Shown here: positions 1-8,689 of the stretch, one piece after another | How positions within the stretch are numbered: the stretch's first letter is position 1 | Layout: each line of letters begins with the position of its first letter | From: Chitinophagaceae bacterium | GTDB lineage: Bacteria > Bacteroidota > Bacteroidia > Chitinophagales > UBA10324 | DNA length: 64,000 bases | Direction: 5' to 3' | Assembly: GCA_016704325.1 (NCBI GenBank) | Contig: JADJAG010000012.1 | Coordinates: 62,001 to 126,000, forward strand | Program-made: the position numbers and the translations under genes | Notes under the pieces: model-generated | The model's database searches: none | Told to the model about the DNA's origin: nothing | Seen by the model: only the letters and a program-made list of their open reading frames with translations

Positions 1-1326
1 CCACAAAGGAACGCTGCCTTCCAGTAAGGTGATTTGGAAACCCAATCCGGGATCGAGGTTGTAATTCAGTTCTAAATAAGTTTTTTGGTTTACCTGTGAT
101 GCGGTAACAGTAAAAGTGTCTGTCCTGATCGGCTGAAAATTCCCGTCGCGTAATTGAATAATCACAAATCCTTCGGCAGATGGATATACATGCACGCCTG
201 TGAGTTTACATGCTTTGAGCGTACTGAAAACCAGGTAGTCGTTTTGATAGGCATCTGAACCGCTTCCTGTAACATTATCTTTTAAGCCGAGGCTGTCAAT
301 ATACATCACACCGGATGAGCCCGCAACGTAATAAGTTGTGGTGCCGGTTACTGTTGGAGAAAACAGGAAAGGCGAACCGGAACTGTAAAACGGCAAACCG
401 GAAGTTTCTGTTGCATACCAGGAAACCGTATTCGCATTGCTTAAAACCTTCAGGTCTGCAATCCCTGCGCCGCATACAGAATCATGGACAACAGACCATA
501 TCTTCACCTCACCCACATTAATCTTCATTTCATTGGAGTAGGTAAACTGCCCTGAATTTTCGCAGGTAACTTTTGCCCTGAAATGGGTAGCGCTGTATAA
601 GGGTTCGGTTATATAAAAAGCTTCGTTAGCACCATCAATCGTATTCCAGCTATTGCCATCCATTGATTTTTCCCAGGCTATTAATATTCCGGAAGCCACA
701 GTAAAACCATTCAGCAACAATTCACTGGTGTTTCCTTCTGCACAAATGGAAGAGGGAAATGCTGTGATGGTGCCCGACGCTGGAGCCGCGGTGCAGGGTG
801 CTGCCGGATTAATGTTGATGATATAATCTTCCGTTTCACCATTTTCGAAAGTAGTGCAGGATTGCTCCGCACTGATCAGCGTTTCCAGCGCGCCACGCAC
901 CCGCAAACGACGCTGCCCGATAAAGTCAACATTGTTTGGAATGATTACCGTGCCGGTGAAAGTGATGTTATCATAAAACGGCGAGGCATAGATAAATTCA
1001 CCGGCATCTTCGAAATCATTGTCATTGTTGTAATCGATCCAAATGCCGATGCCATCGTCGTTGTTTGTTTTTACGGAGAGGCTGTAGGTACCGCCTACCA
1101 CCACAGCAGTGGTGGTAGTTCCGCTTTCGGGATAGAGTATATAATTATTTGCATTTCCATTGCAGCCACTGCTACCATTGCTGATGGTGTTGAAAGTAAA
1201 CTTGTTGACGTAGGCACCCGTGCTGCAACTGTTCTCGTAAACAGGAATACAATACTGTGCCACCGCATGCTGATTACCGAACAGAAAAGCGATGATGGCT
1301 ATACAACATATAATATTATATTTCAT
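1..1326 (-). CDS. Secreted multidomain protein with GEVED-type domain, 3' end outside the window
   Basis: Reading the minus strand gives an uninterrupted frame of about 442 residues that runs off the left edge, so the C-terminus is missing. It begins with a signal peptide (MKYNIICCIAIIAFLFGNQ..., likely cut after HAVAQ). Residues ~25-150 contain IDYNNDNDFEDAGE and ENGETEDYIININ, typical of the GEVED domain of Bacteroidota exported proteins. An Ig-like part follows (SWYATETSGLPFYSSGSPFS, then TTYYVAG), and after it a second beta-rich region. In-frame ATGs also exist at 1332 and 1338; 1326 is chosen because MKYN starts the hydrophobic leader. Proteins of this plan normally end in a T9SS sorting domain, which would lie beyond base 1. 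Surface adhesion or degradation is possible; no catalytic motif is visible. Confidence 0.8.
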   Translation of the reverse strand, partial: MKYNIICCIAIIAFLFGNQHAVAQYCIPVYENSCSTGAYVNKFTFNTISNGSSGCNGNANNYILYPESGTTTTAVVVGGTYSLSVKTNNDDGIGIWIDYNNDNDFEDAGEFIYASPFYDNITFTGTVIIPNNVDFIGQRRLRVRGALETLISAEQSCTTFENGETEDYIININPAAPCTAAPASGTITAFPSSICAEGNTSELLLNGFTVASGILIAWEKSMDGNSWNTIDGANEAFYITEPLYSATHFRAKVTCENSGQFTYSNEMKINVGEVKIWSVVHDSVCGAGIADLKVLSNANTVSWYATETSGLPFYSSGSPFLFSPTVTGTTTYYVAGSSGVMYIDSLGLKDNVTGSGSDAYQNDYLVFSTLKACKLTGVHVYPSAEGFVIIQLRDGNFQPIRTDTFTVTASQVNQKTYLELNYNLDPGLGFQITLLEGSVPLW

Positions 1327-1486
1327 TAGCATGTTCATCGTCGCAAGTTCAATCTTTTAATTGTTACAAAATGTAGTTTTCCTTCTACATTATTGCCCTG
1401 ACCAGTTGTGAGAAAACCATGGGTAAATTTAATCCAAAACGGGCAATTGTCTTTAGTCTTTTGTCTTTCGTCCTAACTCGGGTTTA

Positions 1487-1853
1487 TTACAAATTGCATT
1501 TCTCAGCGATAAAATAATACAAGCGCGAAGACGCCAAGACGCCAAAAAACGTAGCATATTGATCCTTTGTGGTTTTCTTCGCGACTTCGCGTCTTGGAGC
1601 TAAAAAAGCAAGGCGCTAAGGTAAACGCTACAGCATTAAGTGCAATTTGTCATACACCCCTTACCCGCACTCCAACAGGAGGATTGCATTTCTCAGCGAA
1701 AAAAAAAATATACAAGCGCGAAGACGCCAAGACGCCAAAAAAACGTAGCATATTGATCCTTTGTGATTTTCTTCGCGACTTCGCGTCTTGGCGCTAAAAA
1801 AGCAAGGCGCTAAGGTAAACGCTACAGCATTAAGTGCAATTTGTCATACACCC
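1487..1853. repeat. Two tandem copies of a ~170-bp hairpin element, period 190
   Basis: Copy 1 (about 1487-1660) and copy 2 (about 1677-1853) are nearly identical. Each begins near ATTGCATTTCTCAGCGA and ends near GTGCAATTTGTCATACACCC. Inside each, AGCGCGAAGACGCCAAGACG faces an imperfect complement about 50 bases later (CGACTTCGCGTCTTGGCGCT), which could fold into a long stem. The outer ends share an inverted ACAAATTGCA. The second copy ends about 75 bases before the hflX start, so it lies in or next to its promoter region. The rest of 1339-1930 shows no gene. Confidence 0.85.
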
Positions 1854-1930
1854 TCCTAAGTCTTCCCTCAATCCTCCTCCCCAAATCCCGTATCTTGCAA
1901 AAATTACGCACTTATCCATCTATTACCTCC

Positions 1931-3118
1931 ATGTCGCTAATAACAAAAGCAGAATACCAGCAGGAAAAAGCAGTATTGATCGGCCTTATTCACCAGGGTC
2001 AGAAGGAAGAACAGGTTACTGAATACCTGGATGAGTTGGCATTTCTCGCAGAAACGGCTGGCGCAGTCACCTTAAAAAGGTTCACACAAAGACTTCAGGC
2101 TCCCCATCCCCGCACTTTTATCGGCGAAGGAAAGCTCGAAGAGATCCGTCAGTATGTGGTGGAAAAAGAAGTGGACCTTGCCATCTTCGATGACGACCTG
2201 ACCGGGAAGCAGATTTTCAACATTGAAAAAGAGCTGAAGATCAAAATCCTTGATCGCAGCAACCTGATACTCGATATTTTCGCCAGCCGTGCGCGTACTG
2301 CACAGGCAAGGGCGCAGGTAGAGTTGGCGCAACTGCAATACCTGCTTCCGAGATTAAAAGGATTATGGACGCACTTGGAAAGGCAACGCGGCGGAATAGG
2401 CATGCGTGGTCCCGGTGAAAAGGAAATAGAAACTGACCGGCGCATAGTGAAGCAGGAAATTTCCTTGCTGAAAAAGGAACTCGAAAAAATTGACCGGCAA
2501 AGCCAGACACAACGCAAGTCGCGCGGTGAATTGATTCGTGTGGCACTGGTTGGTTATACCAACGTAGGCAAATCCACGCTGATGAATGTGCTCAGCAAAT
2601 CGGAGGTTTTTGCCGAGAACAAACTCTTCGCCACACTCGATACCACTACGCGGAAAGTGGTGATGGAGCGGATGCCTTTGTTACTCAGCGATACGGTAGG
2701 TTTTATCCGCAAACTGCCTCACCATTTGGTAGAGAGTTTTAAGTCCACACTCGATGAAGTGCGGGAATCAGATATTCTGCTGCATGTAGTAGATATATCC
2801 CATCCGCAATTCGAAGAGCAGATACGGGTGGTGAATGAGACACTGGCGGAACTGGGCGCACTGGAAAAGCCCACGCTGATGATTTTTAACAAGATGGATG
2901 TATATGAAGAAAAGCAGTTTGATGAACTGTTGCCGGCTGAAGTAAAGGAAGAACTGCTGCGCAATTTAAAGCAGAGCTGGTCGAAACAAACCAATGGCAA
3001 TGCGATCTTTATCTCCGCCACACAAAAACAAAACATCGATGCTTTGCGCACTAAAATGTATGATCTGGTAAAGCAATTATACCTGGAAAGGTATCCGTAT
3101 AAAGCGGCCTCGTATTAA
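1931..3118 (+). CDS. hflX: GTPase HflX
   Basis: Ribosome-associated GTPase of the HflX family, which binds the 50S subunit and helps split stalled or heat-damaged ribosomes. The N-terminal HflX domain (~1-190) has RTFIGEGKLEEI and the glycine-rich ERQRGGIGMRGPGEKEIETD linker, followed by a coiled-coil stretch. The G domain shows G1 GYTNVGKST, G3 DTVGFI, G4 NKMD and G5 SAT. The length, 395 residues, is normal for the family. The frame is open further upstream, but the natural N-terminus is the ATG at 1931 (MSLITKAEYQQEK); earlier codons run into the repeat element. It stands alone, with no same-strand partner within several kilobases. Confidence 0.96.
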   Translation: MSLITKAEYQQEKAVLIGLIHQGQKEEQVTEYLDELAFLAETAGAVTLKRFTQRLQAPHPRTFIGEGKLEEIRQYVVEKEVDLAIFDDDLTGKQIFNIEKELKIKILDRSNLILDIFASRARTAQARAQVELAQLQYLLPRLKGLWTHLERQRGGIGMRGPGEKEIETDRRIVKQEISLLKKELEKIDRQSQTQRKSRGELIRVALVGYTNVGKSTLMNVLSKSEVFAENKLFATLDTTTRKVVMERMPLLLSDTVGFIRKLPHHLVESFKSTLDEVRESDILLHVVDISHPQFEEQIRVVNETLAELGALEKPTLMIFNKMDVYEEKQFDELLPAEVKEELLRNLKQSWSKQTNGNAIFISATQKQNIDALRTKMYDLVKQLYLERYPYKAASY

Positions 3119-3226
3119 ATGACAGTAATCGTACGACTTAGAATATCATCAATGTTCTATCAAAATTTTTTTGGACTGAACTCCATTGCACATCAGCTAT
3201 AAACTTTTTGAAAGACAACAGTTTTT

Positions 3227-3273
3227 CCGGATTAGAAATCCGGAGGCTCAACAGGACGGGATTACAAATCCCG
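3227..3273. repeat. Two adjacent REP-like palindromes
   Basis: CCGGATTAGAAATCCGG (3227-3243) and CGGGATTACAAATCCCG (3257-3273) are each a 7-bp perfect stem with a 3-base loop. They follow the same plan, NNGGATTANAAATCCNN, 13 bases apart. A related half-site, GATTTGTAATCCG, occurs near 5208-5220. They lie between the ends of hflX and a small minus-strand ORF, so they may act as transcription boundaries or as targets of a REP-associated transposase; neither role is proven. Confidence 0.75.
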
Positions 3274-3457
3274 ACCAACGGAGGAATTCATCTCCAAAAA
3301 TCTGATGCCAAGTGCCTGCTTGATTTAATGGCGAATTGTTAATTCCATTCATTTCTATTGATAAGTAGTTCAAACCAGAATGCGGACACTGCGCATTTGT
3401 AACCATTGCATTTGTCAGAACAAAATTGGCTAACATTAACAAGATGAGAGTCTTCAT
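3248..3457 (-). CDS. Small secreted hypothetical protein, possibly truncated
   Basis: A 69-residue frame with a convincing signal peptide (MKTLILLMLANFVLTNAMVTNAQ) and a short mature part with two cysteines. I do not recognise the mature sequence. Its last codons (VIPSC and stop) are written by the palindrome at 3257-3273, which suggests the original gene was cut short when the REP-like element arrived. It may be a remnant of a longer exported protein. It lies just downstream of the GT39-like gene on the same strand. No homology can be claimed, so it could be non-functional. Confidence 0.4.
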   Translation of the reverse strand: MKTLILLMLANFVLTNAMVTNAQCPHSGLNYLSIEMNGINNSPLNQAGTWHQIFGDEFLRWSGFVIPSC

Positions 3458-3512
3458 AATTGCAAATTTTTTAATAAAAAAAGCACCTGGTTGCTAAAGG
3501 CTGTATAGACGA

Positions 3513-5090
3513 TTACTGTAAAAATTCTTCAATGATCAAAACTGCGGTATCATTGGTAATATAATCTGGCAGTTGATATTCATTATGACTCATGAATGCA
3601 GCCATCTTAATACCTGCCTGTTTTAATGAATCATGCTGTGCTGGAGTTGTATACCAGGCGTAAACGGTTCTGTCGGACCAAAACATTGCTTCAACGGTTT
3701 CAAATGTGTTACAATTAAACACAATAGTATTAGGAGGTACTATAAAATTTAATTTCTTATAGATTCCTGTGTTGTTAATCTTTCTTTCTCTATAAGTTTT
3801 AATATCTCCAACATTTGATCTCAACAAGTCATCAGAAAGTACGTCATTAATCTTAAATACGAAAAAAAGACTGATCAGGAAAATAATAAGGGATGTTGCT
3901 ACCGCTTTAAATGGAAAATTTCGGTTAGTCAGTTTAAGTACTCCGGAAATAACCATCCCAAACGATAACCAGATAATGAAATGAGACATGTACACGTACG
4001 ATGGCATTCTTGTTTGAACCAATAATGAGAAAAATGCATAGGGTATGAGAAGGGTAAACAGTAATGCTGCGAGCAGAGACCGGTTTCTTGCATGTGAAAA
4101 TAAAAAATACATTCCTACCGGAATCAGCAGGGTGAAAACTATCCCAAACTGCATCGGAAGTTGAGCAAGATAGTAGTACCATGGTCCGTCATGTTGCTCG
4201 AGAGGTTCGGTGATATGTCGTAAATTCCAAGTTGATTCAAATGCACTCTCCACCGGAAATGAATGAGATATATAGATTTGCCAGGGTAGGAAGATTAATG
4301 CCGCAACGGCCAGGCTGCAAATCATAATCAGGAGTTCCTTTTTCCCTTTATTAAAAAATTTATAAAGGTTAAAATCAGTCCTATGAAATATTGAAATGCT
4401 CCAGGCACCATAAACAACTAAACCCGGCAGCCACATATTAAGCACAGCGCAACCGGAAAATATTCCAACAAGTATTGCCCAGATTTTCTTGCCTGATGAA
4501 TCATATTCAGCAAAAGCCCAAACACTGGCGCATACGTAAAATCCGAATGCTACCCTAATGTGATCCATATCTCCTACACCGGCGATCAATTGCATTGGAT
4601 AATAAGCCATTGCGAAAAATAGTGAACCGAAAAATCCGGCAGTGGAATCAAACAATAGTTTACCAATTCTATAAATGAAATAGACTTGAATACTACCCAT
4701 GATTGCACTTGGCAAGCGGAGTGTAAATTCATCAACACCAAAAGCCTTCATGCTCAAGGCAATTTGCCAAAGAAAGAGTGGTTGCTTGTGCACCCAAATA
4801 TGGTTGCAGCACCATGCTTTGTAGTCGTATGGCATAACGGGATTTACATAGAGCATTGGCTTGAAAGGATGGCTCATCATGTTTTTCGCAACAAGCGCAT
4901 GAAACCGTTCATCCCAATCGTGCAGGAATGGATCAACAGTGATAATAAATAGTCGAATACCAAATGCACCAATGAGTAACAATGCAATCGAATATCTTTC
5001 CTTTCCCTTAAAAAAGAGTATTAAACTGAAGAAAATGAGTAATAAGGAAATGGCAAGCAGTAAGTATTGTTGCAATGAAAAGCTTAACAT
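3513..5090 (-). CDS. GT39/ArnT-like integral membrane glycosyltransferase
   Basis: A 525-residue polytopic membrane protein with about a dozen hydrophobic segments and a C-terminal soluble tail. The first loop after TM2 carries DPFLHDWDERFHALVAKNM, the acidic motif typical of PMT/ArnT-type GT-C enzymes. HKQPLFLWQIALSMKAFG follows, as in the PMT_2 family (dolichyl- or polyprenyl-phosphate-sugar-dependent transferases). The expected role is transfer of a sugar from a polyprenyl-phosphate donor to a lipid or protein on the outer face of the inner membrane. Donor and acceptor cannot be read from the sequence. It is monocistronic apart from the small ORF downstream. Start ATG at 5090 (MLSFSLQQY). 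Confidence 0.88.
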   Translation of the reverse strand: MLSFSLQQYLLLAISLLLIFFSLILFFKGKERYSIALLLIGAFGIRLFIITVDPFLHDWDERFHALVAKNMMSHPFKPMLYVNPVMPYDYKAWCCNHIWVHKQPLFLWQIALSMKAFGVDEFTLRLPSAIMGSIQVYFIYRIGKLLFDSTAGFFGSLFFAMAYYPMQLIAGVGDMDHIRVAFGFYVCASVWAFAEYDSSGKKIWAILVGIFSGCAVLNMWLPGLVVYGAWSISIFHRTDFNLYKFFNKGKKELLIMICSLAVAALIFLPWQIYISHSFPVESAFESTWNLRHITEPLEQHDGPWYYYLAQLPMQFGIVFTLLIPVGMYFLFSHARNRSLLAALLFTLLIPYAFFSLLVQTRMPSYVYMSHFIIWLSFGMVISGVLKLTNRNFPFKAVATSLIIFLISLFFVFKINDVLSDDLLRSNVGDIKTYRERKINNTGIYKKLNFIVPPNTIVFNCNTFETVEAMFWSDRTVYAWYTTPAQHDSLKQAGIKMAAFMSHNEYQLPDYITNDTAVLIIEEFLQ

Positions 5091-5483
5091 ATTTTAGGAT
5101 TTCTTAGCTCATACAAGACATGTATATCTAATCTATCTGCTTTATTCGGCTGTACAAAGCTAAAAACTTAAATTTCATATACAAAATGACTAATTCCCGT
5201 TAGCGCTGATTTGTAATCCGTGCTATTTGATAAAAAGATTTTTAATCCCATTGATATAGGCTACTTTGGCTTCAGCCTCTGGTTGGTGTTATCATCAACC
5301 AGCGTTATGAAGTGGTCGGTGAAAACGCCGGCTACCCGCTGAATAGCAGCCCAAGCGATCGCAACCCGCAATGCTTTGCTGCATTCGCGCTCGAGTGAAG
5401 GCCTTCTCATTTCTTTTTATGATAGTAAATGGTTTATACTATATTTTCGCCGATGATTGCATGCACTGTTTCAAAACCCGGAT
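5091..5483. other. Intergenic region between divergent genes
   Basis: No coding frame is credible here. It holds a possible hairpin GGTTGGTGTTATCATCAACC (5281-5300) and a GATTTGTAATCCG half-site near 5208-5220 related to the palindromes at 3227-3273. TATTTTCG lies about 35 bases before the downstream ATG and is one base off the Bacteroidota -7 consensus TANNTTTG. The region must contain promoters for both the GT39-like gene and the cupredoxin-like gene. Confidence 0.5.
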
Positions 5484-6110
5484 ATGAAAAGAACTCTTTA
5501 CCATCTGTTACCCTTTGTTATCTTTTTACTGTTTGCTTCCTCATTTGCTAAAGCGGTTACCCATACCATTACCGCTACTGATTTTCAATTTACCCCTGAT
5601 ACCATGACGATTGCTGCCGGTGATACAGTCACCTGGTTGTGGGAGAGTGGAATTCACACCACCACAGCCAATGGTATTCCTGTAGGGGCCGCACAATGGA
5701 ATGCATTGCTCGACAGTGCACATACTTCTTTTTCTTATGTAGCCACTGTTCCCGGAGTCTATCATTACATCAGTGTTCCGGATTTGCCGGCCATGACAGG
5801 CACTTTTACCATACCGGGTGCAGTAGTGGGAATTGCTGATGCCTACCTTTCATCCTTTACTTTTGATTTGGTTTCCAATCTCGTGCACAGCGAAGTTGCA
5901 ATCACCTTTACTATGCATTCCACCACTTCCGTAGATGTGGCTTTGTATAATATTTCAGGTATGCGCCTGCAGACCTTCTTGAAGGAAACAATGCCTGCAG
6001 GAAATTACCATGATTCCTTTTCAATAAGTGCAATACTTCCCGCAGGTATGTATTTCGTGCGCATGCAGAGTGGGGCAATGGCGGTTACCAGAAGATTGGT
6101 GATTCAGTAA
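5484..6110 (+). CDS. Cupredoxin-like domain protein with T9SS sorting domain
   Basis: A 208-residue exported protein with a signal peptide (~1-24), one plastocyanin-like domain (~25-112: HTITATDFQFTPDTMTI, GDTVTWLWESGIHTT, GVYHYISVPDLPAMTGTFTI) and a C-terminal T9SS-like module (~125-208, ending AGMYFVRMQSGAMAVTRRLV). In cupredoxins a type 1 copper site uses His, Cys, His, Met. Here His58 and Met104 remain, but the Cys position is Ser97 and the second His position is Asp100, so copper binding is doubtful. The frame continues to a TTG at 5457, but ATG 5484 (MKRTLYH) begins the signal peptide. A structural or surface-binding role is more likely than electron transfer. Confidence 0.88.
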   Translation: MKRTLYHLLPFVIFLLFASSFAKAVTHTITATDFQFTPDTMTIAAGDTVTWLWESGIHTTTANGIPVGAAQWNALLDSAHTSFSYVATVPGVYHYISVPDLPAMTGTFTIPGAVVGIADAYLSSFTFDLVSNLVHSEVAITFTMHSTTSVDVALYNISGMRLQTFLKETMPAGNYHDSFSISAILPAGMYFVRMQSGAMAVTRRLVIQ

Positions 6111-6139
6111 TTGACACTTTTGTGTAACAATTTTTTAAT

Positions 6140-6412
6140 TAGGTAAGGAAAATATTGAAAATTGATTATTGAGTGTTGAATATTGAGTGTTGAAATATGA
6201 ATATGAAATTTCAATATCCAATATCCAATTTTCAATATTCAACATCCAGTATCCAATATCTCCAGCTGTAAAGATTTTTCAGTTTGCACTAACCCACCTT
6301 TTTATTTTCAGATAGATGTCGAAAAAATTGAAAATTGATTATTGAATGTTGAATATTGAGTGTTGAAATTTTCAATTCAATATCCAACATTCAATTTTCA
6401 ATATCCAATGAT
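6140..6412. repeat. Two AT-rich inverted-repeat units between convergent genes
   Basis: Unit 1 (about 6145-6260) reads ATTGAAAATTGATTATTGAG..., then its near-complement CAATATCCAATTTTCAATAT, forming a long imperfect hairpin of roughly 50 bp per arm. Unit 2 (about 6325-6412) repeats the same plan. The spacers also match: TTTTTCAGTTTGCACTAACC near 6273 and TTTTCAATTTGCACCAACC near 6423, so the whole segment was duplicated. A related run lies at 27909-27953. The position between two gene ends fits a bidirectional terminator or a spreading intergenic repeat. Confidence 0.8.
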
Positions 6413-6446
6413 GCCAATAGACTTTTCAATTTGCACCAACCATCAT

Positions 6447-8051
6447 TTAATGCGACAACAACACCACCAACCTATTCAACTTTGCATGATTCTCCGCATT
6501 GTCGATGGTGGATAATATGCTCTGCTTTTCACGGGTGGTAAGATGAAAGCTCATAGATGCTTCATTTTCTTTTTGAGCAGGCACATATTCAAACGAAAGC
6601 ATATTAAGATCTACCGTAAGCCAGCTGCCGGCATATCCTGTCAGTTCATCCTGGTGGTAGTCGTGAAAATCGCTCCAGATGGCGAACAGGCTGCTTACCG
6701 GATCGAGTAATTTCTGGATGAGGGAGGGATGTTCATTCACAATCGGTTCGTAGTCTTTTTCATAATCGCCCCTGGCCTGCACGATGATTACACGTGAAGT
6801 ATTTTTATTGATCCAGTCTTTGAACTCGTAAAGAAAGCGGTATGAGGTTTCGAAGCCGTAGTTATCACGTAAACCTGCATCCATAGCCTGCACTTCCGGT
6901 TTGGTGGGCAGGTAAATGTTTGGCATCACATAGGGAAAAGTAGAATTCATCCGCACGGCTGTCATAAAGGGGAGGTTCGCACCATTTTGCTTACCGAAAA
7001 AAGAATGGAGTCCGATGCCGTCAATTTTCATCTCATTAGTTGAATCCTTTCGTTGTGGTGATTCTGTGAGATACGACATGGGCGTTGATGATAGCAGCAA
7101 CCTTCTTCCATCATCTATAATGGTGGGCGAAAACATCATGATGGGAATAGTGGCATCTTTTTCAAATGGCGCATAGTCTGCCAGGGTCTTGTCCATGATG
7201 TAACCGGTATTCTGGTTAAATCTCTTTTCAAAAATGTAACCCCTGTCTTTGCGGTAAGTAAATCCGTTTACCGTGAAACGTTGCCAGGGAAAAAGCAGGT
7301 CATTCACCACATAGGTAAAGGAAACGGCATTGAGAATGTCTTTGGAGATGTTGTCGACATAGTGTTTGTCGTTCAGGTTTACGCTGTCGCCCAGTTTTTT
7401 TGAGCGGTACAATTCACGGTAGTAAGCCATGCCCATCATGCCACCTGATGCGCCGCTGATGAAAACGCAATGATCAAAAAAGCGATTGTTGGTGCAGCTG
7501 TCTGCAATCTGCATAAGCCTGAATGCCCAAAGCGATGCCTTGAGTCCGCCACCGCTTGCATTCACCAGTATCAGCGGCGGTTTCTGCAGCGGATGATAAT
7601 AGGGAGCCACTTTTCGTTTCCAGTTTTCCAGCATTTGCAATCCTGTGGAATGGTCTTGTGCCATTATCTCAGGGGTCACAGCTGCTTCTATAGCTGCCAG
7701 GTTATAAGGAGCCGGATTATGGTAATCCATGCCGAATGCTTTGTTGCGGTGGTTGATGAATCCGAACTTCACAAAGAGGTTTGCAATAAAAAATAACGCG
7801 ATAAAAGCGGTAACTGCCCATGACCGTAACCAATAGGATAAAGCGCCGATAGGTGCAAGCAACAGGGAAAGCAGGAGCAGGATGCTTGCTCCTGCGGGTA
7901 TCTGGAAGAATGGAATCTCTTTCAGAAATCCCAGCATGATGATCAGCAGCAATGCGATGAGTTCGATGAGGAGTGCATTCTTATGGTGCAACCGGAACAC
8001 CTTGATGAGGTCATCAGGCTGATAGTGAATCACGCTACGAACCGGGCGCAC
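6447..8051 (-). CDS. Patatin-like phospholipase, catalytic part of a frameshifted gene
   Basis: A patatin-family serine lipase domain. The oxyanion loop NASGGGLKAS, the nucleophile elbow SGASGGMMG (GxSxG) and the catalytic Asp in QAMDAGLRDNYG form the Ser-Asp dyad of patatin/ExoU-type lipid acyl hydrolases. Two or three membrane segments (residues ~25-95) precede it. The reported start is GTG 8051, but the frame stays open upstream without a start codon and reads NIQPALRFSPELRVDYLLIH, directly continuing the product of 8120-8689. The two parts together give a membrane-anchored lipase of about 745 residues. Either the gene is a recent pseudogene or one T is missing from the run at 8122-8125. 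Confidence 0.85.
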   Translation of the reverse strand: MRPVRSVIHYQPDDLIKVFRLHHKNALLIELIALLLIIMLGFLKEIPFFQIPAGASILLLLSLLLAPIGALSYWLRSWAVTAFIALFFIANLFVKFGFINHRNKAFGMDYHNPAPYNLAAIEAAVTPEIMAQDHSTGLQMLENWKRKVAPYYHPLQKPPLILVNASGGGLKASLWAFRLMQIADSCTNNRFFDHCVFISGASGGMMGMAYYRELYRSKKLGDSVNLNDKHYVDNISKDILNAVSFTYVVNDLLFPWQRFTVNGFTYRKDRGYIFEKRFNQNTGYIMDKTLADYAPFEKDATIPIMMFSPTIIDDGRRLLLSSTPMSYLTESPQRKDSTNEMKIDGIGLHSFFGKQNGANLPFMTAVRMNSTFPYVMPNIYLPTKPEVQAMDAGLRDNYGFETSYRFLYEFKDWINKNTSRVIIVQARGDYEKDYEPIVNEHPSLIQKLLDPVSSLFAIWSDFHDYHQDELTGYAGSWLTVDLNMLSFEYVPAQKENEASMSFHLTTREKQSILSTIDNAENHAKLNRLVVLLSH

Positions 8052-8119
8052 CCGGAAAGGATGGATGAGCAGGTAGTCGACACGAAGTTCCGGCGAGAAT
8101 CTGAGTGCAGGCTGTATGT

Positions 8120-8689
8120 TTAAAAGACGGAAAAGCCCTTCTTCTTTTCCTCCGTATGTCTTTTCCGAAGTGAGCGTATTTGTATGAATCTTTCCACGTG
8201 AACATTCAGCGAACCCGCTACAGCAATAATCATCATCAGTGAAATACCACTGATCAATGCCGCCTGGTAGGTAATCACCTCCACAAACGATTTCAGCTCT
8301 GCATAATATTGAAACCGGATGATGGAATAGAAATAGATACAGATGAATAGCAATGGATAAACACTGTTATTAAGTGTATAGCGCAGGAAAGGCCGTTCAA
8401 AGGTTGCCAGAAAGGGGAACCGGAAGCTGTTCAGGATATAGCTTGTGATGTTCCATACGAAGATAAAGCCACCGAGTGCCAGACCAATCAGGAAGAAGCT
8501 GAAGAAAGTGACTTTGCCAAAATACTCAGGGTCAAGAAAGAGGTAATGAAAACCCAGCCTCGACAGCATATTGCCGGAAACGATAAGTATCAGCAATACC
8601 CACGGTACCAGCATAAAGATATACCTCCGCAGGTGCAGCAATGCCAGCTGGAAAGGAAATGAATAGAATATGTTGCGTAAGACCTGCAT
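8120..8689 (-). CDS. N-terminal membrane part of the split patatin-like protein
   Basis: A 189-residue frame starting at ATG 8689 (MQVLRNIFYSFPFQLALLHL). It has four hydrophobic segments, the motif FHYLFLDPEYFGKVTFFSFF and then NITSYILNSFRFPFLATFERPFL. I recall this arrangement as the N-terminal membrane region of Bacteroidota patatin-like proteins. It ends in a basic stretch (RKRHTEEKKKGFSVF) and stops at TAA 8120-8122. Reading one base back, the frame passes without interruption into the lipase part. The local sequence (GTC TTT TAA) is not a classical slippery heptamer, so a deletion or base-call error is favoured over programmed frameshifting. Confidence 0.8.
   Translation of the reverse strand: MQVLRNIFYSFPFQLALLHLRRYIFMLVPWVLLILIVSGNMLSRLGFHYLFLDPEYFGKVTFFSFFLIGLALGGFIFVWNITSYILNSFRFPFLATFERPFLRYTLNNSVYPLLFICIYFYSIIRFQYYAELKSFVEVITYQAALISGISLMMIIAVAGSLNVHVERFIQIRSLRKRHTEEKKKGFSVF

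Noticed and set aside
862..1329. Plus-strand frame of 155 codons
   Set aside because: Antisense shadow of the GEVED-type secreted protein, whose signal peptide and motifs are on the minus strand.
1567..1797. Plus-strand frame of 76 codons upstream of hflX
   Set aside because: It is a translation of the tandem hairpin elements.
8117..8130. Programmed -1 frameshift in the patatin-like gene
   Set aside because: The site GTC TTT TAA does not allow tandem re-pairing after a -1 slip; a missing base is simpler.
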